In this document: positions 35,433 to 44,155 of the stretch, piece after piece | How positions within the stretch are numbered: position 1 is the stretch's first letter | Layout of the letters: each line of letters opens with the position of its first letter | From: PALSA-693 sp963780345 | Lineage (GTDB): Bacteria; Actinomycetota; Acidimicrobiia; Acidimicrobiales; Palsa-688 | Assembly: GCA_963780345.1 (NCBI GenBank) | Contig: CAWABU010000006.1 | Coordinates: 1,178,001 to 1,242,000, forward strand | Reading direction: 5' to 3' | Length of the DNA stretch: 64,000 bases | Program-made: the position numbers and the translations under genes | The notes under the pieces: model-generated | Seen by the model: the letters and a program-made list of their open reading frames with translations, nothing else | Told to the model about the DNA's origin: nothing | Database searches by the model: none

Positions 35433-36137
35433 TCACCGCAGTGCCTGCCGCATGAACGTGGCCACGGCGACCGGCTTGGCGATGAACGCGGTGTGCGAGC
35501 CGTCAATGGTGTCGGTTGTGGCGCCCATCCGTTGTGCCATGAACCGTTCCGCGTCTGGCGAGATCGCGTTGTCGTGCTCGGAGACCAGGAACCACGACGG
35601 CTTGCTCTTCCAGCCCGCAGCGGTGGCGTTCTCGTTGAGCGCCGCGACCGCGAGCGGGCGCTGGGTCGCGAACATGACATCGGACATGTCCACCGGTACG
35701 TCGGCGCAGAAGGTCTCCCGGAACTGGTCCTTCTTGACGTAGAGTTCCGGACCGCCCGCGGCGCCGGGCGCGTCGTAGGGGGTCGGGGCGACCGTCTTGG
35801 CGAGCAGGGGTGGCGGGAACGGCTGCTGCACGGTCGCGCAGCTCTCGCCCACCTCCAGCCCGAACGCCGCGAGAAAGACCAGGCCGATCACGTTCTCCAG
35901 GCCGGCGGACGCCTGGGTGATCACGGCGCCTCCGTAAGAATGTCCGACCAGCACCACCGGGCCGTCGATGGCCTTGACGACGCCGGCGACGACGCTGGCG
36001 TCGAAGGCGACGCCTCGCAACGGATTCGGCGGGGCCAGCACGGTGTAGCCGCCGCTCTCGAGCTCGCGGATCACTCCCGCGAACCCCGATGCGTCGGCGA
36101 ACGCGCCGTGGACGAGGACGACGGTGGGACCAGGCAT
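35433..36137 (-). CDS. Alpha/beta hydrolase
   Basis: This 234-residue alpha/beta hydrolase has TVVLVHGAFADASGFAGVIR, NPLRGVAFDASVVAG, nucleophile elbow LVGHSYGG (Ser67), VSEHDNAISPDAE with the acid and IDGSHTAFIAKP with the His. The length is complete. ATG 36137 has GAGGAG 6 bases upstream. It is the intact relative of the truncated gene at 13933 and a paralogue of those at 18243 and 19113. It probably acts on small ester or lactone substrates in the cytoplasm. Confidence 0.92.
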   Translation of the reverse strand: MPGPTVVLVHGAFADASGFAGVIRELESGGYTVLAPPNPLRGVAFDASVVAGVVKAIDGPVVLVGHSYGGAVITQASAGLENVIGLVFLAAFGLEVGESCATVQQPFPPPLLAKTVAPTPYDAPGAAGGPELYVKKDQFRETFCADVPVDMSDVMFATQRPLAVAALNENATAAGWKSKPSWFLVSEHDNAISPDAERFMAQRMGATTDTIDGSHTAFIAKPVAVATFMRQALR

Positions 36138-36819
36138 GGGATTCTCCTCAGGGTTGGAGATGGGGGCCCCGACGACGTTACGTCACCGGACCCGAGCGAG
36201 TGGCCCAGGGGTGCGCCGCCCGGCAAGCGACCGGTTGTTCTGTAGCGCTCAACCGCCATCCGACCACCACCTGCAAGGGGTACCGAGTCGGCAGCGAGGC
36301 CGTCTCAGGATTGGATTCCAGCACTTCGCCCGCCACCTCCGTCGAGATCGCCGATATCGAATGTGCAAGCTGACCGGTGTAATCGGCATTTTAGCGGAGG
36401 CTTTCGGGGGTTGCGTCGGCGGCGGTGTTTGGCGAGGGCGGACCGCGTGTCGGGTGGGTGTGTGGCGACGAGGATGACGTGTCCCTGCCCGCGAGGAGCC
36501 CCACCCGCCGTTTCGGATGTGCTCGATGTCGACATGACCTCGCCCAGGCGCCGCGGCCTCCGATTGAGGTGAGAAATGAGAAAATGGCACTGCTCTGCCG
36601 ATGAGTGTCAATGAGGCGGATCCAGCGGTTGCTGGCGTGCCAGGTAACAGTTCGACGCCGAGGTCACCAGATGAGTGTGCGCTGGCGCGGCCGGCGAGCC
36701 AAGCAGGCCTGCACGTATTTCGAGGGGGTGCCCACACCCCCGCGCGTCCTTTGGGAACGTTCTCGAAGAGCGGCTGGGTCACTCGGTATAGGCCGCAGCA
36801 CGGGTACTACAAGGCTTCC
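36138..36819. other. Intergenic stretch before toxin-antitoxin pair
   Basis: About 680 bases with no recognisable gene on either strand. Overlapping frames are Arg- or Pro-rich noise. Confidence 0.45.
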
Positions 36820-36849
36820 TTGTCAACATGCCTTGTCCACCTGTAGAGT
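36820..36849 (+). promoter_or_regulatory. Promoter of AbrB/PIN pair, probably leaderless
   Basis: TTGTCA (36820-36825), an 18-base spacer and TAGAGT (36844-36849) end 5 bases before the ATG, so transcription would start at or next to the start codon. CTTGTC is repeated within the spacer (36819-36824 and 36832-36837) and could be an operator half-site for the antitoxin. Confidence 0.55.
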
Positions 36850-36854
36850 GCCCT

Positions 36855-37097
36855 ATGGCTATCGCAGAGTTCAAGGTCTCCGATCGCGGGCAGATGGCGC
36901 TCCCTGCGGAGGCACGACGCCGATGGAATCTCGACAAAGGGGGAACCGTCGAGATCGCCGACCTCGGAGACTCCCTCCTCATCGTGCCAGCAGGTCGGGG
37001 CGGTCTGCGTGCCCTTCTCCGTGCAGCTATTGACGATGCCGGGGGTTACGCCAAGCTGGCGCAGGCGGCGGTCGCTGACGAACCAGATCTGGCGTGA
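36855..37097 (+). CDS. AbrB/MazE-fold antitoxin
   Basis: This 80-residue protein has the swapped-hairpin AbrB DNA-binding fold: FKVSDRGQMALPAEARRRWN, then LDKGGTVEIADLGDSLLIVP. A helical tail (LRALLRAAIDDAGGYAKLAQ) would neutralise the toxin. ATG 36855 is chosen by homology and by the closely placed promoter. Its last codons overlap the PIN gene start (GTGA). Together they form a VapBC-like module, expected to autorepress as a complex. Confidence 0.85.
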   Translation: MAIAEFKVSDRGQMALPAEARRRWNLDKGGTVEIADLGDSLLIVPAGRGGLRALLRAAIDDAGGYAKLAQAAVADEPDLA

Positions 37098-37537
37098 GGG
37101 ACAATCTGTTCGTCATCGACGATCACATTCTGCTGCGCATCCTGCTCGCCGACGAACCGCTGGATCTGCGTCCTGGCGGTGGTCGCGTCTTCACCACGGG
37201 GCTGTGGTATCACCGTCTCTGCCGGTCCGTCGGCCATCGCTCTGTGATCGGGGTGTTCTCCCGCGCCCTCGGCCACTCTGAACCCCTTGTGGCCGCCGCG
37301 GCGATCGAGGCGGTGACGCGCCTTCCCGATTCGATCGATCTGCTCTCCCTTCGAGAACTGGCGTGGCCCATGGCCCGCCTCGTCGATGACGGTGTCAGGC
37401 TGAACCTCATGTCCCTCGAGGCACTCGCCGCCGCCGAGCACCTCAACGCTGAACTCTGTCTTGCCGTCGCCGACGAGAACCCGCCCCTGCTGGCGACCGC
37501 CCAGGCCCGCACCACAGCTGTACGCCTTCTCGACTGA
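37094..37537 (+). CDS. PIN-domain (VapC-like) toxin
   Basis: This 147-residue protein begins DNLFVIDDHILLRILL, with the first acidic residue of the PIN nuclease centre. The C-terminal part SLEALAAAEHLNAELCLAVAD corresponds to the strand-helix with the last conserved Asp. The length is normal for VapC. GTG 37094 overlaps the antitoxin stop, so the two are coupled. VapC toxins cut specific RNAs, often tRNA or rRNA; the target here is unknown. The centre of the protein diverges from well-known VapCs, so I keep the call at domain level. Confidence 0.75.
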   Translation: MRDNLFVIDDHILLRILLADEPLDLRPGGGRVFTTGLWYHRLCRSVGHRSVIGVFSRALGHSEPLVAAAAIEAVTRLPDSIDLLSLRELAWPMARLVDDGVRLNLMSLEALAAAEHLNAELCLAVADENPPLLATAQARTTAVRLLD

Positions 37538-37844
37538 CAACCACCGCCGGCGGCTGAGAAACAGGGGCAGGGGCTAAGCCTTGCACCCGCAGGCTTTCCG
37601 CCGCTTCGCGCCACGAGGTCCCACACATCTGCGATTAGCGGACACGGTCAGCAGCATATTTCGTGAATGAGTTATCGAAACTATGTCTCTTTGGGCACTT
37701 GCGCTAGGTCCGATCCAGTCCCCCGCCGAGTGATCCTATCGTGTTGCACACCACAATTACCTAGTGTCGTGCCCTGCACCGTCGTGCTCGTTGCTCTCGA
37801 TGAACAACCCCACATCCGGGTCGTAGGTGATCTTCTCGGCGATG
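37538..37844. other. Intergenic stretch
   Basis: About 300 bases with nothing recognised on the plus strand. The minus strand at about 37860-37765 reads DLVSIAEKITYDPDVGLFIE, which looks protein-like but cannot be assigned. Confidence 0.35.
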
Positions 37845-38030
37845 CTCACGAGGTCGCCCCTCGCCCCGGCCGGGCGGATCGTGATCTATACAGCCGCCAC
37901 CGCGCCCCCACTGATTCGCCGCCGCATGCGCCTCTACGGCGACGGCGATCTCGTGGGCATGCTCGAAGCTGCGGGCTTCGAGCACCTGGCGTTGCGACGG
38001 ACGGGACCGCGTGGGCGAGATCAAATTGGT
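37845..38030 (+). pseudogene. SAM-methyltransferase C-terminal fragment
   Basis: The plus strand reads PAGRIVIYTAATAPPLIRRRM, then YGDGDLVGMLEAAGFEHLAL. This is the last strand and helix pair of a class I methyltransferase (LxPGGRLVVY..., then the D-x-EL-x-x-L-x-x-AGF motif). The SAM-binding glycine loop and the start are absent. Homology stops after RRTGP. Confidence 0.68.
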
Positions 38031-38172
38031 CACCGCCCACAAGCCGGCCAGCTGCCCCGACCCCGCGACTATGACCTCAGGGTCGACGCCTGACCCGGTT
38101 GGTGCGCCGTAGTGACGTTCCGTCTTCCGCCTCGACCAGACCGAGTTCGTGGAGGTGAAGGAGAACTGCCGA

Positions 38173-39405
38173 CTAGGCAAGAATGCGCTGGCGGCGCTCT
38201 TCGGTGAAGCAGTCGGCGTCCACGCTTTCGGGACCGATCATGCTGGACACCAGGGTCAAGATCAGTGACGGATCCTCGGCGAAGCGGGCGGCGGCGCGCC
38301 GCCGGCGGGCCCGGGCCTCCTCGCCGAACTCAGCGTAGAGCGCCGACTGGATCTGGGCGGCGAACCGCAACCGGCGAAGGCGCTCCCGGCGTTCATCCAC
38401 ATAAGGCTCAAAGGCGGCCGCCGACCAGTCCGATGACGCCCGCAGGATCTCGGTGACCCACCGCACGTCTCGTAAGGTGATCGACAGTCCCTGGCCCGTG
38501 ATCGGGTCGTTCCATCCGCCCGCGTCGCCGATGAGGATGGCCCCGTCGGTTACCGGCACGTCGACCCAGGCGTCCTCGTTCGGATAGGTGGCGCACGGGC
38601 TGACGGGCGTGGCCCCCGCCAGCGCCTCGGACTTCGGCACGCACGCCAAATGGAAAGCGCGGACGAACTCTGCCGGTCCTTTTGGCCCGGAGAGCCGATG
38701 GCGCTCCTCGAGGGGTAGCCCGAGATACAGGCGGACGCGCCCTCGGCCCTGTGGGAAGGCGAGGAAGTGAACATCGCCCTCGGCTCCGGCCATCTGCACC
38801 TCCTCCGGCCAGTCGTCTGCGCCGTCGACCAGCAGACCGGAGAAGGCGTGGTGGGCCGGATCCTTCTGCAACTCGAAGCCCAGCATGCGACGTACCACCG
38901 AGTTGCGGCCGTCCGCGCCGACGAGCAGGCGGGCGGTCGCGGTCCGGCGGGCACCGTTACCATCGGAGAAGGTAACGGTCGGAGGGCCCAGGCTGATATC
39001 GATCTCTTCGACGCCCCGGTGCACGCGGGCACCGGCGGCCACGGCCGCGTCGAGAAGCACCTGACAGGCGTCGGGATGGCGTTGGGTCATGGGACCTTCT
39101 ATCCCCGGAATGAGGTCAAGGGCCAGGCTCGCCGCCTCAGCCTCCGCAGCGTCTACCGTCTCGTCATAGCCGACGTGGCGACGCAACACATGGCCGCGAG
39201 CGGAGGCGATGATGTCCTCCAGCTCCAGGCGGCGGGCCTCCACAACACCCCAGGGGGCGATCCACTCACCCTTAGTGCGGTCGGGGAACGCCGTGGTGCG
39301 CTCCAGGACCAGGCACGAGTGGCCGGCGCCCGGCATCACGGCGGCCAGTGAAGCACCACCGATGCCGCCGCCTACAACGATCACGTCGTAGTCATACTCA
39401 GCCAT
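38173..39405 (-). CDS. FAD-dependent monooxygenase/oxidoreductase
   Basis: This 410-residue flavoprotein hydroxylase-type enzyme has dinucleotide motif VIVVGGGIGGASLAAVM (GxGxxG) at the N-terminus, ARLLVGADGRNSVVRRML (the DG motif binding FAD and NADPH) near residue 165, and ILIGDAGGWNDPITGQGLSI (second FAD motif) near residue 290. These are diagnostic of group A flavin monooxygenases or geranylgeranyl-reductase-like relatives. ATG 39405 has GGGGGCTGGA upstream. It is divergent from the phosphotransferase gene. A C-terminal fragment of a similar enzyme lies at 25812. Confidence 0.92.
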   Translation of the reverse strand: MAEYDYDVIVVGGGIGGASLAAVMPGAGHSCLVLERTTAFPDRTKGEWIAPWGVVEARRLELEDIIASARGHVLRRHVGYDETVDAAEAEAASLALDLIPGIEGPMTQRHPDACQVLLDAAVAAGARVHRGVEEIDISLGPPTVTFSDGNGARRTATARLLVGADGRNSVVRRMLGFELQKDPAHHAFSGLLVDGADDWPEEVQMAGAEGDVHFLAFPQGRGRVRLYLGLPLEERHRLSGPKGPAEFVRAFHLACVPKSEALAGATPVSPCATYPNEDAWVDVPVTDGAILIGDAGGWNDPITGQGLSITLRDVRWVTEILRASSDWSAAAFEPYVDERRERLRRLRFAAQIQSALYAEFGEEARARRRRAAARFAEDPSLILTLVSSMIGPESVDADCFTEERRQRILA

Positions 39406-39550
39406 ACAGTCCAGCCCCCTTCGTCAACAAGCCCTACCCGATACGAGGGCGCCACAGCGCCGAATGGTAGCAAGGACACCGACCGGGATCGCCGGTGCGT
39501 CAGCACCATCGCATAAAGTGTCGGAACCATACGCTGCTTGGGGGTGGCCG

Positions 39551-40633
39551 ATGACTGTCGATATTCGCGGAGATCCATCCGCGATTGACGCCGTGTGGCT
39601 CACCGAGAGGCTCGAGGAGGCCGGGGTGGCGCGCCGGGCGAGCATCGTCGAGCTGACGTGCACCGGCCTAATCGGCACCGGCCAGATGAGCCGTAACGCC
39701 CGCTTTCAGCTGAAATGGGACCAGCCCGAGCGGCCCGCGACCGTTGTGGGCAAGTTCCCTTCCGCCGATCCCGCCACCAGGACGGCATCGTTCGCGAACG
39801 GCGCCTACCTGAGCGAGTACACCTTCTATACCGAGATCGCCGACACCGTGGACATTTGCACCCCGACGTGCTGGGTCGCCCGCTACGACGACCGGCTCCT
39901 CGACGGCGTCCTGATCATGGAGGACCTCGTCGGGTCCGTGCAGGGCGACCAGTTCAGCGGGTGCACCATCGAGGAGGCCGAGCTCGCCGTCGACCAGGCA
40001 GTCTGTTTGCACGCTCCCCGGTGGGGCGATTCCTCGCTCGCCACGGTGCTCCAGCTACCAAACCGTGAGCGGGCCGTGCGGATGGAGGAGTACTACCGGG
40101 CGTGCGTGCCGCCGTGCCTCGAGCGTCTGGGAGATCGTTTCGACGACGACGTCACCGCGCTGCTGGAAGCCTTCACCGACGTATTACCGGCATGGGTGCT
40201 CGGCCCGGGAACGCCGCCGACCGTCGTTCACGGCGACTTCAGGCCCGATAACTTCCTGCTCGGGCGCACAGCCGAGGCACCCCCTTTGGCTGTAGTGGAC
40301 TGGCAGACCGTAAGCGCCGGTCTCGGCGCTTGCGACATCGCGTATCTCATCGGCGGAGCCTTCCCGCCCGAGCAACGGCCGTCAGTGGAGCGCGACCTGG
40401 TGGGCGGGTATGTCAAGCGGCTCGCTGTCGCTGGCATTGACTACAACGCCGACGACGCCTGGCGCGACTACCGTTGGGGCACCCTCCATGGGGTCCTCAT
40501 CGCCGTGCTCGCCACGGTCATGGCCGAGCACACCGAGCGGGGCGACGACATGCTCTCCCTCATGGCTATTCGCCATGCGAAGCACGCCCTCGATCTGAAC
40601 GTCATCGACCTGGTCAGACGAAGTCAAGTTTGA
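39551..40633 (+). CDS. Aminoglycoside-phosphotransferase-like (APH) kinase
   Basis: This 360-residue APH-fold protein has the Brenner motif VVHGDFRPDNFLLG (His227, Asp229, Asn234) and the metal Asp in AVVDWQTVSAG. The phosphate-clamp region at the N-terminus (GTGQMSRNARFQLKW) is of the ecdysteroid/acyl-CoA-type kinase subfamily common in actinobacteria and linked to steroid or alcohol metabolism. ATG 39551 is preceded by GGGGGTGG. It is divergent from the flavin monooxygenase; a joint pathway is possible but not shown. Antibiotic resistance is not implied. Confidence 0.9.
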   Translation: MTVDIRGDPSAIDAVWLTERLEEAGVARRASIVELTCTGLIGTGQMSRNARFQLKWDQPERPATVVGKFPSADPATRTASFANGAYLSEYTFYTEIADTVDICTPTCWVARYDDRLLDGVLIMEDLVGSVQGDQFSGCTIEEAELAVDQAVCLHAPRWGDSSLATVLQLPNRERAVRMEEYYRACVPPCLERLGDRFDDDVTALLEAFTDVLPAWVLGPGTPPTVVHGDFRPDNFLLGRTAEAPPLAVVDWQTVSAGLGACDIAYLIGGAFPPEQRPSVERDLVGGYVKRLAVAGIDYNADDAWRDYRWGTLHGVLIAVLATVMAEHTERGDDMLSLMAIRHAKHALDLNVIDLVRRSQV

Positions 40634-40639
40634 GCTGAC

Positions 40640-41355
40640 CCCCGGCGCCGGCTGGGCTGGTCGACCTGGTCGACCGGTGTGGCCCGGTGACATGGGCCAG
40701 GTGCGACAATGACTTTGACCCGGACAATGTCGCCTGGCTTCACGACGTCGCGGGGATCCTTGACGAACGTCGACGATATGGCCGAAACGTGGACGAGGCC
40801 GTCCTGGTGTGCGCCGATATCGATGAAAGCGCCAAAGGTGGCGACATTGGTGACGACGCCCTCGAGAACCATGCCGGTGATGAGGTCGCCGATCTGGTCC
40901 ACACGCTCCGTGAAAGTTGCCGTCTTGAACGCGGGGCCGGGGATCCCGGCCCGGCTTTTCCAGCTCTTTGAGGATGTCGGACACCGTTGTCAGGCCGATG
41001 GTGTCGTCGATGAAGTCTTCCGGGTTGAGTCCATCCAGAGCGGTGCGGTTGCCGATCAGCGCGGCGGTGTCACGGCTTCTTCTCAGCAATGCGGCGGACC
41101 ACTGGATACGACTCAGGGTGCACGCTGGTGGCGTCAAGGGGATTGTCGCCGCCGCGAGTGCGGAGAGAGCCGGCGCCTTGCTCGAACGCCTTCGGACGGA
41201 GCCTTGAGACTTCTTTGAGGGTCTGGCGTGAACGAAACGGACCATTGGTGTCGCGGTGGGTCACGATATTGTTCGCCAGGCCCTCTCCGATGCCCGACAC
41301 GCGAACTCAGTAAAGGGGCCGAGGCGGTGTTGACGTCGACACCTACGGCGTCCGA
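40640..41355 (-). pseudogene. tex: tex (S1-domain transcription accessory factor), 3' remnant
   Basis: The last third of Tex can be traced in order over three frames: VGVDVNTASAPLLS, then GIGEGLANNIVTHRDTNGPF (helix-hairpin-helix), LRTRGGDNPLDATSVHPESY, NRTALDGLNPEDFIDDTIGL, VSDILKELEKPGRDPRP, and MDQIGDLITGMVLEGVVTNV with the S1 RNA-binding domain FGAFIDIGAHQDGLVHVS. Homology begins abruptly at about 41355, and the S1 domain is cut after IVRVKVI. At least three frameshifts and two truncations rule out function. Tex is normally about 770 residues. Confidence 0.9.
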
Positions 41356-41461
41356 GCAGCTCGACCGCCGCAACAACCTGCCGTTCGCGCACGCCCAGCT
41401 CATCGGCGATCCTCGCCTGAATGAATGCAATCACGATGTTGATCGACCTGGCGAGATGTGA

Positions 41462-41939
41462 TCAGGCTTGGGGACGGGGTTGCCCCGGAGCAACCGTCCG
41501 AGCCAGGATTCCGAGCGTGGCACGGAGTGCGGCTTCCGGGATGACGGGGAAGATCCCGCCGTCTTTCCACGATTGTTCGACGCCGGACCAGTCATAGTAT
41601 GAGGTGACCAGAGTTCCTTGTTCGATTGGCTCGAGCTTGTACCCCATAGACGTGCCCGAGGTTGAGTTGCCCCTCGACGGTCCAGGCGATGTCCCGGTTT
41701 GGATCAAACGTGATGATCTTCACGGTGACGTCGTACAGGCCCAGCGGGTAGTCGTTGAGCGCCTCTCGGTCCATGTGTACGACGAAGGTGTCGCCGACCG
41801 CTCCGACTCGATCGCCGGAAGCGGCCATCAGCATTCCTGAGCTGTCGATGGCGACATGACCCGCGGGGTCGCTCAATAGCCTGAAGATGGCCTCCGGTTC
41901 GGCAGCGATGGACCTTTGCACCTCGAACCGCTCCGTCAT
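41462..41939 (-). CDS. SRPBCC-family protein with one frameshift
   Basis: From ATG 41939 the protein reads MTERFEVQRSIAAEPEAIFR, then GDTFVVHMDREALNDYPLGL and a strand ending QLNLGHVYG. From about 41650 the neighbouring frame continues YKLEPIEQGTLVTSYYDWSG and GIFPVIPEAALRATLGIL to TGA at 41462. Together they give a full-length SRPBCC (polyketide cyclase-like) domain of about 158 residues. One inserted or missing base explains it. Whether this is a mutation or a sequencing slip cannot be decided here. Confidence 0.8.
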
Positions 41940-42091
41940 GGAACCATTATCGCATGCCCGCAGTGCTCCGATGGGAGGCGAGCTGGACGCCGCTCGCGCC
42001 GTCGGTTCGTAACTCCGCCGGCCCGCGTCATGCCACCGAGCGTTCAATAGTGAAGCTCCTCGACGGCGATCGATCTCCGCCGGTGTCAATC

Positions 42092-42105
42092 GCGGCTATA
42101 GCCGC
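42092..42105. promoter_or_regulatory. 14-bp perfect palindrome with -10-like core
   Basis: GCGGCTATAGCCGC is exactly symmetrical and ends 2 bases before the ATG at 42108. Its centre TATAGC (42097-42102) is a plausible -10 box for a leaderless transcript. It could be an operator overlapping the promoter, as at the ArsR and MarR genes. Confidence 0.45.
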
Positions 42106-42107
42106 CG

Positions 42108-42497
42108 ATGACCATCCTCGACCAACTCATCGACAACCCGGGCGTCTACCTCGGGGTCGGCACTGACCCGGGCGGTCAGCGGGACCAACCACAAGGCCAG
42201 GCGGCCCGAATCGTCATTGCGCCGCGGCCGGGCCGCTCGGGCGTGACTGTGGATTGTGAGACCTTCGACCCGGCCCACCCGGAACGGGTCCAACCACCTG
42301 ACCTTGGGTTGACCGTCCACCCGAAGCAGTTCCGCGACGCTGGAGACGCCGTCATCGTGAAGGGTAGGTATACGGGGACGTATAAGTCGACCGGTAGGAG
42401 CCATGAGGCCCAGATGTGCCACATATGGCGACTGCGCAACGGCAAGGTCGCCGGCTTTCAGCAATACCTCCATCCCGCCCGCTCCGGAGCGGCGTGA
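42108..42497 (+). CDS. Chimeric small protein (unknown N-terminus, SnoaL-like C-terminus)
   Basis: The 129-residue frame starts MTILDQLIDNPGVYLGVGTD and has GRSGVTVDCETFDPAHPERV. This is typical of the N-terminal half of a conserved actinobacterial protein of unknown function. From about residue 65 (GLTVHPKQFRDAGDAVIVKG, then CHIWRLRNGKVAGFQQYLH) it reads like the last strands of an NTF2-fold SnoaL domain. Neither half is complete. I infer an in-frame fusion made by deletion; it could be expressed but its fold would be doubtful. Confidence 0.55.
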   Translation: MTILDQLIDNPGVYLGVGTDPGGQRDQPQGQAARIVIAPRPGRSGVTVDCETFDPAHPERVQPPDLGLTVHPKQFRDAGDAVIVKGRYTGTYKSTGRSHEAQMCHIWRLRNGKVAGFQQYLHPARSGAA

Positions 42498-42541
42498 ACC
42501 CACAGGCCTAAAACCAAGAAGGAGCGGCGGGGGCCCCAGCT

Positions 42542-43549
42542 CTACTGTGCCCGCGGGCTAGAGATCACGATCTTGCCTATGTGATTGGCACGCAGCATGG
42601 CCTGATAGGCGTCGGCGGCCTGGTCGAAGGGGAAGGTCGAGTCGATCACCGGTCGGGAGCCAGCGACGGTCATGGCCCGAGCCAGGTCGGAGAGCATGGC
42701 CGTCGATCCGACGTAGACGCCGCGGATCGTGACGCACTTCTGCAGGATCACGGCCGGGCGGATCTCTACCCCCGGTCCGTCCGTGCCGAGGGTGGTACCG
42801 ATCACGGTGACCGTCCCGTTTGACGCCGCCGCTTGAACGCTGGCGTCGATCTGGCCGGTGACTTCGACCACATGGTCGGCTCCTCGTCCCGCCCGGCTGC
42901 GCACCTCGGCGGCCCACTCGGGACGGGACCGGTAGTTGACCCCCACGGTCGCCCCGAGCTGAGCGAGGGCATCGAGCTTACGGTCGCTGCTCGAGGTGGC
43001 CGCGACGTCAGCACCAGCCGCCACCGCCAACTGCAGGGCAAACACCGATACACCTCCGCTGCCCTGGACAAGGACCAGGTCCCCGGCCCGCACGACCCTG
43101 TTCCCATAAAGGGCGTTCCAGGCCGTCACCCCCGCGCAGGGTAACGTGGCCGCCTCCTCGAAAGACCACCCGTCAGGTACCGCCACGATCGCATCCTCCT
43201 CCAGGACGACCAGCTCGGCCAGCATCCCATCGATCGCTCCGCCCAACGCCGACGAGCCGTAACGAGGATGCCAGGGGCCATCCACCCAGGTCTGAAAAAA
43301 GTTGGCCATGACCCGATCGCCGGTCTGCCAACCGGTCACCCCCGGACCCAGACCCACCACCACGCCCGCACCATCGCTGGCGGGCACGAGCGGCGCTGGT
43401 GTCCCGCGGCCAGCCAGGCCCAGGTCCCGGTGATTGAGCGAGACGGCCTTGACCCCCACCAGCACTTGACCGGGACCGGGCACAGGGTCCGGCCGCTCCA
43501 CCTGGCTCAGCGCCTCGATGCCCTGCCCGGCCAATTGCCATGCGATCAT
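42542..43549 (-). CDS. MDR alcohol dehydrogenase/quinone oxidoreductase family
   Basis: This 335-residue medium-chain reductase has a GroES-like domain (PGPGQVLVGVKAVSLNHRDL; the catalytic-zinc Cys is replaced, as in zinc-independent forms). The active-site helix region is FEEAATLPCAGVTAWNALYG and the Rossmann motif LVQGSGGVSVFALQLA is near residue 165. Length and order are complete. ATG 43549 is preceded 6 bases upstream by TAGGAT, a good -10 box, and no ribosome binding site, so a leaderless mRNA is likely. The substrate is unknown. Confidence 0.92.
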   Translation of the reverse strand: MIAWQLAGQGIEALSQVERPDPVPGPGQVLVGVKAVSLNHRDLGLAGRGTPAPLVPASDGAGVVVGLGPGVTGWQTGDRVMANFFQTWVDGPWHPRYGSSALGGAIDGMLAELVVLEEDAIVAVPDGWSFEEAATLPCAGVTAWNALYGNRVVRAGDLVLVQGSGGVSVFALQLAVAAGADVAATSSSDRKLDALAQLGATVGVNYRSRPEWAAEVRSRAGRGADHVVEVTGQIDASVQAAASNGTVTVIGTTLGTDGPGVEIRPAVILQKCVTIRGVYVGSTAMLSDLARAMTVAGSRPVIDSTFPFDQAADAYQAMLRANHIGKIVISSPRAQ

Positions 43550-44155
43550 CCGGCCATCCTACGGTATGCCCTATCCCCGCCTCCCCGGCACAGAACCCGC
43601 ACTCGTCGCCCAGGTGGTACGCCACGAAGCGGCGACCTTTCGGCGGCGGGGCGGTCTCGACAGACCGGTCCTCGGACGCGTCGTCCGTTACGAGGTGCGG
43701 AGTGCCCTGCTCACAGGAGCGTCCCATTCGTGTGTCATCGGCTATCCGACCAGGGAGCACGCAAGCGGAAGAACAAAAGACTGGGCTCGGTACGAAGGGT
43801 CTGGGCGACAGTGGAGTCTCGCTGGTCCGCCTTGGGTAAGGGTTGCGGCTCGACCAGACGCCCGATAAAGAAGCCAGCCGAGGAGATTCCGCTGGTCATG
43901 GCGATCAGCGGTATTGCGAGTGGGTCGGCTCAGTCAAGCGTCATCTCTACAACCAAGCTTGGGTGGATCGCCTCGTGAGCGAGCTGTCCAGGGCAGAGGA
44001 GTTCCGGGCAGCAACGGGCGTGGACGCCGTACCCAGGAGTTAAGAGCCGAAGCGCCGAATCTAGTGAAGCGTCAGCCAACGTTGGCGATGTAGGTCCACC
44101 ACCTGGGAGTGCTGGTCGCGCAGTTTGATCGGAGAAATCGGGTGTCCGATCGGAG
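43550..44155. other. Intergenic stretch with a 12-bp palindrome
   Basis: About 600 bases without a recognised gene. The palindrome GCCAACGTTGGC at 44075-44086 precedes the IS630 remnant by about 75 bases and may belong to its left end. A plus-strand fragment near 43960-44040 (LVSELSRAEEFRAATGVDAV) looks protein-like but is unassigned. Confidence 0.4.
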
